Assembly: GCA_036023115.1 (NCBI GenBank)
Contig: JAYKKT010000073.1
Location: 11,389,001 to 11,453,000, forward strand
Length of the DNA: 64,000 nucleotides
Direction: 5' to 3'
Origin: Brasenia schreberi
Lineage: Eukaryota > Streptophyta > Magnoliopsida > Nymphaeales > Cabombaceae
Below are positions 60,101 through 64,000 of the stretch, piece by piece. Position 1 is the first letter of the stretch; the number at the start of each line of letters is the position of its first letter. The notes beneath the pieces are model-generated. The model was not told the DNA's origin and did not search any database. It saw nothing but the letters and a program-made list of their open reading frames with translations. A program made the translations under genes and the position numbers.

Positions 60101-61797
60101 CTCCTTTTCACTTCTTTGAGGCGATTCATGAGCTCACCAATGACCCTGTACTCCAACGGTAGTGCAAGATATTTCTCCTCAAATTTATCAATTCTATTCA
60201 TCCATTTGAAGGCATCATCAAAAGTTTCTGCCCAAATCAACAATCTCAGTTTCTGTTTGTGTTGGCAGTGGCATTAGAAGTGACAGGAAAAATGTTGAAA
60301 ATTCTAAGAAATAACAGCAGTCAATAGCTTTCCAAATTCCTGGCCATTTTGATTTTATGCTTCTCAATTGCATCTTATGTTATCAGGTGAGCATTAACAA
60401 AATTCTGTGAAAAATAAAAACATTAACAGATTAGTTTAAACAAATTTCAATAAAAGCTTCACTTCACAGAAGTTCATAACAGTGCTTTCATGAAAGTGTA
60501 TGACAGCACAAATAATAAACACAGTTATCTGTGACAGCGGAAGGAACTCAAAGAGATGGCCTTAGAAATAAGCAGGAGAAACATTCATGGCAAAGAAGCA
60601 ATCAGATTACTCAATGATATACACTCCTGAAAGCAAATGTTTTTCAATGATTATATGTACTAGACATAGAGGGGAGAACCAGAAAACAAGAACATGAGTG
60701 TTCATATTCACAAACAGGCCCCTGCAAAAAAGATGAACAAATAAGAATAAGATAGAGATGACAATAAGTACCAATCACGAATGAATTAGTAACAGCAATC
60801 ACGAATAAATGTAACCACATAACGCCTTCGATTTTAGTAATCAACTTATGGAGATGAAAAGTAATCGATCGTTCCCTATCCAAACGAGCTATATTCATAG
60901 AATGATTCGTATGCCAACTAAAACCAGACATCAAGGAGCAGACAAGACCCTTCAGAACTCTGCTACTTATCAATTGACTTCTTTCTCTCCCACCCACGAT
61001 ATACTTTCAAACCACGACCAAAACAAAGCTTTTTCTCATTTTGGGCCACATGGATTCTTGGAAGCCACAGCGATCTAGCTCGGTTCATGCCCAAATTTAA
61101 CCCAAAAAGAGGAATATCATGTTGTATGGTTGACTTGCAATTAGAACCCACAAAAGAAAAAATCGTATTCATAATCTATGCAGTTACAAGTTGCTATAAC
61201 TTGTGAAATCGATTAGTTAGCATTAAAACCGCGTTGCCTATGTTGGATGTAAATCACCAAGAAATGCTAAATCAATTAACAAATTGAGTCAAACCTGCTT
61301 CAACGAGGGTTTTTAATCATCTCCTCATGCTTCTTGAACTTCTTATCGAACGCGTCTGCGCGTTTATTGCATTCCTCCGGCGAGTACCGATCATCATCGT
61401 CGCTGTTATCGGATTCCGTCCACTCTTCGAATCCATCGAATTCTTTCGTATCCTTGGCGCTCTTCCTCTCGAGCTTCTCTATAAGAGGCCCGACGCCCAT
61501 GTAGTCCTCCTCCTCTTCGTCGTCGTCCACCTTCTCGCCTCGGTGTCTTCGCTCGTCCATTTCCCTCAACTTCTCCCTCTCAACTTCCGCAAGGAGTTCG
61601 CGAACAGCGTTATCGGTGCAGAAAGATCGGCAAACTCCAACATTGAAACCCAAAATACTCGAGAAATGCGAAGTGGGTAACCAAGGTTGAGGGCTGAAAA
61701 TGGCGGAACTAGGGAAATTTCTTGATTGGGTGCGAAAAAGATTAATGGGTCGGAGGAGAAACCGGCGCAAAGTTCTTCTCACGTTGAGAAACAACAT
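50496..61797 (-). CDS. uS5m: Mitochondrial ribosomal protein S5 (uS5m), spliced gene
   Basis: Nuclear gene for the small-subunit mitoribosomal protein S5, which helps decoding accuracy and mRNA entry. Exons: 61305-61797, about 59860-60227, 55413-55463, 55214-55321, 51034-51129, 50844-50942, 50661-50720, 50496-50564. The N-terminus has an Arg-rich, acid-poor mitochondrial presequence ([20 protein letters not shown]); then an acidic, coiled-coil-prone plant-specific extension; then the S5 RNA-binding fold ([39 protein letters not shown]); and the S5 C-terminal domain ([33 protein letters not shown]). The stop TAG follows KYLLW. The last six exons are perfect GT-AG, phase-0 exons. Exon 1/2 and exon 2/3 junctions are not resolved. 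It matches the At1g64880-type family. Introns contain LINE E and a hAT relic. Confidence 0.9.
51400..53685 (-). mobile_element. RTE-clade LINE copy E1, heavily decayed, in uS5m intron
   Basis: On the minus strand the tail (GTTGTTGTTCTTGTGAC, from 51400), C-terminal domain, RT (51850-52950; FADD destroyed) and linker (to about 53400) can be followed, with many stops. The longest legible pieces are 52070-51849 (GTHCIP-like, [14 protein letters not shown]) and 53394-53170 ([20 protein letters not shown]). More diverged than copies A-D, so older. Confidence 0.8.
53686..54430 (-). mobile_element. RTE-clade LINE fragment E2
   Basis: A second linker (53690-53960, CACCACCAAGCTTCTTTTTG on the forward strand) follows directly after that of E1, then endonuclease sequence to about 54420 (CAAATTGATTAT-type YFICRK region, GDLN region). 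The linker therefore occurs twice: either two insertions side by side or a tandem duplication inside one element. Confidence 0.7.
54431..55212 (-). other. uS5m: uS5m intron sequence right of the LINE pieces
   Basis: No coding or element signal recognised. Confidence 0.45.
55214..55463 (-). CDS. uS5m: uS5m exons 3 and 4, S5 RNA-binding fold
   Basis: Exon 3 (55413-55463): [17 protein letters not shown]. Exon 4 (55214-55321): [20 protein letters not shown], then [16 protein letters not shown]. The Gly-rich loop with VxGFAKAKG is the conserved S5 N-terminal motif that contacts 12S/18S-type small-subunit rRNA. Both exons are phase 0 with canonical sites; the intron between is 91 bases. Confidence 0.95.
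55740..56040 (+). other. Promoter-like and leader-like block in uS5m intron, origin unclear
   Basis: TATAAAAG at 55901-55908 is followed by a C/T-rich, ATG-free stretch (CCTTCCTCTTCGCCTCCC and similar), like a core promoter plus 5' UTR on the plus strand. Upstream is CAACCCCGACACTGGTGCGA with GTGTCG repeats. It could be the 5' part of the hAT relic that follows at 56.8 kb, but no terminal repeat was identified. Confidence 0.35.
56133..56322 (-). CDS. Exon-like open frame, not recognised
   Basis: On the minus strand an open stretch starts [20 protein letters not shown], continues with charged sequence, and ends PTEPLES at a textbook donor (CAG|GTAAGC). Charged and coiled-coil-prone. It lies between uS5m exons 2 and 3 on the same strand, but its content does not match what the S5 family has there as far as I can tell. 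It may be an exon of another gene carried by a transposon, a cryptic alternative uS5m exon, or chance. Confidence 0.3.
56820..59390 (+). mobile_element. Decayed hAT element, second family
   Basis: Pieces of a hAT transposase in order: a BED-like finger ([16 protein letters not shown] near 57010-57060), [20 protein letters not shown] (about 57550), [20 protein letters not shown] (about 57705), [17 protein letters not shown] (about 57775), an open stretch 58126-58593 ([20 protein letters not shown]), then [16 protein letters not shown] and [10 protein letters not shown] near 58640-58750 (dimerisation domain), and an acidic tail ([20 protein letters not shown]). Many stops and frameshifts. Ends were not located. 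It lies in the uS5m intron between exons 2 and 3. A second copy of its 3' end lies at 16412-16830. Confidence 0.85.
59860..60227 (-). CDS. uS5m: uS5m exon 2, plant-specific extension
   Basis: Begins (x)[18 protein letters not shown], then [13 protein letters not shown], an acidic run ([17 protein letters not shown]) and a coiled-coil-prone stretch [20 protein letters not shown] and [19 protein letters not shown]. The probable acceptor is GGGCAG at 60230-60228. At the 3' end the frame runs into TAA (59859-59857) and no GT donor lies in the right phase; a GC-type donor consensus (AG|GCAAGT) occurs just beyond the stop. The join to exon 3 is therefore uncertain. Confidence 0.8.
60990..61062 (-). 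mobile_element. Probable RTE LINE 3' tail
   Basis: The forward strand AAAACAAAGCTTTTTCTCAT then GGGCCACATGGATTCTTGG follows the inverted LINE end (AACTAAGCCTTTTCTCATAC, GGCTACATGGATTCTTTG). Short and diverged. Confidence 0.4.
61305..61797 (-). CDS. uS5m: uS5m exon 1, mitochondrial presequence and acidic region
   Basis: Starts at ATG 61797. The first 60 residues are Arg/Ser/Phe-rich without acidic residues, ending [10 protein letters not shown], a mitochondrial presequence. Then come [20 protein letters not shown], a [11 protein letters not shown] acidic run and [12 protein letters not shown]. The open frame ends at TGA (61302-61300). The nearest usable donor in phase is C|GTTGAAG at 61305/61304, which is weak; the stronger CAG|GTTTGA lies after the stop. 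Start choice: first ATG, in a context followed by a good presequence. Confidence 0.85.
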
Positions 61798-62130
61798 TTT
61801 ATATACGAATGAGGTCGATTAAGGATCAAAGAAGAAGGAAGGCGGCCAAAGAGAAGAGTAGGATCTTGATAAAGAAATCAAAGGTCGCATCGATGCTGTC
61901 CCACTTCACCCTCCTGCAGCCAAAAGCAAATCGATCGAGTGAAGAAGAACGCTTAAACCCCAGAAGAACCCTCTGCCTGCGAGACGCCCGAATCAACAAG
62001 TTGAAAATGACTACGTCAAATAAGATAAAAAGTACGCTTCACTACCTTCGTGTCAAGGGCTGAATATCGTTGTTTTCAGTGACCTACATCAATTGTTTTC
62101 ACATTTTCAAGTTCCCGTGTCATATCATAG
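61798..62130. promoter_or_regulatory. uS5m: Presumed uS5m promoter region
   Basis: The minus strand upstream of the uS5m ATG is mixed-composition DNA (61798-62060) followed by AT-rich DNA. No TATA box close to the start was seen, as is common for housekeeping genes. An 84-codon plus-strand frame at 61809 is not supported by any family resemblance. Confidence 0.35.
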
Positions 62131-62350
62131 ATCTGGCCGGTTCCAGCTAAATCACGAACAGAGATTTAAGAGGAACCAAGAACCGTAACCAATATGTGAT
62201 CCACCCGTTTCTGGTTCCCACCGGTTCCAATCCAGCTTCAGTTCAGTTTCATGGTTGTTCTGCATTCGTTCCTCCGGTTCAGATCGAGCTTCAGTTCCAG
62301 TTTCATGGTGGTTCCATATTTGGTTCCAGTACCAAGTTGGTTATGGGGAG
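62130..62350. repeat. GGTTCC-rich repeat block, left copy
   Basis: Dense GGTTCC/GGAACC words (GCCGGTTCCAGCTAAATC, CCCACCGGTTCCAATCCAGC, GATCGAGCTTCAGTTCCAG). Blocks like this are typical of subterminal regions of non-autonomous hAT elements in plants. A matching block lies at 63540-63880. Confidence 0.5.
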
Positions 62351-63539
62351 GAGATAGCTCCTTACCATCTCATGCGAGAGCCAACTTGAGTTCAGATTTT
62401 TGTATCGTGTTTGGTTTCAATTATGGTTGCCAAAACATAATGAAAACCTTGAACATATTACGTATGAGTTAATATATATATGTAATAATTAAAGCATGGA
62501 AGCTATGCTTTTGCTTTTGGGACGAGTTATGGTTCTGGTTTTGGAGCAGTTCATGAATAGACTCTATCATAATCCATCAAGGTAGGGCAGGGCAGCTTTC
62601 GGTTTAAACTCTTGTTCGATTCTTGAATAATGCATATAACTTTTGCTTCTATTCCATAAAAGGTTCTCTTTTTATGCGGAAAAGACATGTTTTCAAATAA
62701 TTATGATCTTATATATATGAACAATTCCTTTGTATTTCGTTCATCTACAACAAGACGTTTTCTTTGTGCCTCGATAAAGAAAAAGATATTTTTTTAGACC
62801 AACACTATTTTACCTATCGAGTGACATGTATCTGACGTATTATATCTAATTATTTTCCACAAAGTGGATGAGAAAAGCCTCTTTTAGATGTGAACTGTAA
62901 ATAGATAACATGGTTCGTACGACTTACATCAATCTTTTTTTATGCGGAATGCCAATATTTATTGTAAAATGAAATTCTTGATCCATTGAAGACATGTATA
63001 TCCATTATAATTATATCAGGAAGGCCACTAAGGATGATCGGAGATTAGGGGTCTTGTACAAGAAATGTTTGGTAAGAGAGAACCATTTCCCTTGAGTTGC
63101 TGAGATCAAACCCAACCTCTGATACAAAATTATTGGGCACTTGAGCTGATCTATCATTCAGGATTAAGGTTACCCACACCCAACCCCAAATATGTATGTG
63201 TGTATATGTGTATAATTTATATTCGAGAAAGGCTGACACATAAAAATTATAACCATTGTAGGCTCTTGCCAGATTGATAATGCATGTTTATATATAATAT
63301 ACATAATATTATGTACAATATACATATAAACTTACACACATGTGTGTCTCTCTCCTATATATATATATATATACGGTGTTTAGATCTCACTTCCTTGTAC
63401 AATTATTTATATATATGTGTATGTATGTACATAATTTTGTATATAGACATATAGTTCCATATAATGGTATTTGATCTGGGCGCGTTCCAGTCTTCAAAAT
63501 GGGCTCGAACAAGAGATCCAGTCAGGTTCAATCAACCTG
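62351..63539. other. AT-rich DNA between the GGTTCC blocks
   Basis: AT-rich with a TA run near 63355-63373 and TGTATGTATGT words. No gene recognised. Confidence 0.45.
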
Positions 63540-63880
63540 TTTGATGCTTCCAACAGGTACCACATTAAATTTGTCCGTAATGTAGACATGGCTGGTTCCT
63601 CACTGGCCTGGCAGTTTCAATCGAACTGGATTAGGAACCGACTAAACTTGGAACCGGTGAAATTGAACCAAAAACAGACCTAAAATCGGAGACAACTCGT
63701 TTCGGTACCGATTTCACCTTCTATGATACCGATCCGCTGGTTTTCTTTTAAATTTTTCTATAATTTAAAAAAAAATATCGGTTCAATACGGTTTCAGACT
63801 CAAACCAAAACTGCTCAGAATTGACCGTTCTTGAACTGGTTTGGTTATGGTTCCATGTTTTGGGATAACCAAAACCATTG
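63540..63880. repeat. GGTTCC-rich repeat block, right copy
   Basis: GGCTGGTTCCTCACTGG, TTAGGAACCGACTAAACTTG, GGAACCGGTGAAATTG and ATGGTTCCATGTTTTGGG. The two blocks could bound one element of about 1.7 kb; terminal repeats and target duplication were not found. Confidence 0.45.
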
Positions 63881-64000
63881 TGAATCGAAATACAATTGTT
63901 GTATATACAAGCTTTTTTGATGATCAGATTGTGAATCGAAATACCGACCTTGCATATACAGACTGTCAAAAAATTAGATTGTAAACCGACAGATATAAAT

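Noticed and set aside
61809..62063. Basic plus-strand frame of 84 codons divergent from uS5m (MRSIKDQRRRKAAKEK...)
   Set aside because: No family resemblance, no clear leader or promoter, and composition reflects purine-rich promoter DNA; the region is better read as the uS5m upstream region.
1..64000. CRISPR-like arrays, operons, tRNA or rRNA genes
   Set aside because: None seen on either strand; the tandem repeats present are mini- and microsatellites without spacer structure.

Overview
This is a 64 kb piece of a flowering-plant nuclear genome, rich in transposable elements. The evidence is GT-AG spliced host genes with short exons and very long introns, Ty1/copia LTR elements with the plant-type initiator-Met primer site (TGGTATCAGAG), plant RTE-type LINEs with GTT-repeat tails, and hAT DNA transposons. 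The species cannot be read from the sequence.

Two host genes are recognisable, both on the minus strand. (1) A signal peptide peptidase-like intramembrane aspartyl protease (SPPL, with a PA domain) starts at 45535. I could follow it through ten in-phase exons to 4846, 402 codons in total, ending just after the first catalytic motif (YD). The GxGD and PAL exons are not in the window. (2) A mitochondrial ribosomal protein S5 gene (uS5m, the At1g64880 type) starts at 61797 and stops at 50496. Its C-terminal exons are flawless. The junctions at both ends of exon 2 are not clean. A third possible gene start, TATA box included, lies at the left edge (1-433, minus).

Nearly everything else is transposon, mostly inside introns of these genes. 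Left to right: degenerate tandem repeats and a TA microsatellite (0.7-1.7 kb); RTE LINE A (1.8-3.9 kb); a copia LTR relic (4.1-4.4 kb); SPPL exons 10 to 7 (4.8-5.8 kb); a complete copia element with both LTRs and target duplication (6.05-10.88 kb); an older copia LTR broken by a second, internally deleted copia (11.0-13.8 kb); LINE B (13.8-16.3 kb); a hAT 3' relic (16.4-16.8 kb); a decayed copia carrying LINE C (16.9-21.6 kb); a probable long LTR with a minisatellite (21.7-24.0 kb); SPPL exons 6 and 5 around a hAT-like element (24.6-27.4 kb); a full-length RTE LINE D with a 17-bp target duplication, itself split by a 3.3 kb hAT with a perfect 8-bp target duplication (27.9-34.5 kb); an older LINE split by another insertion (35.0-36.8 kb); SPPL exons 4 and 3 (37.0-37.4 kb); a 5.4 kb minus-strand copia (37.7-43.0 kb); SPPL exons 2 and 1 (43.8-45.5 kb).

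Right of SPPL come a MITE-like element (46.1-46.6 kb), a SINE (47.6 kb), isolated RTE 3' tails, and then the uS5m gene with LINE pieces (51.4-54.4 kb) and a second, heavily decayed hAT (56.8-59.4 kb) in its introns. The last 2 kb hold GGTTCC-rich repeats. No RNA gene, CRISPR array or bacterial-type operon is visible. The most notable content is the layered nesting of elements inside spliced genes and several unusual recombination junctions; I found no convincing new multigene system.
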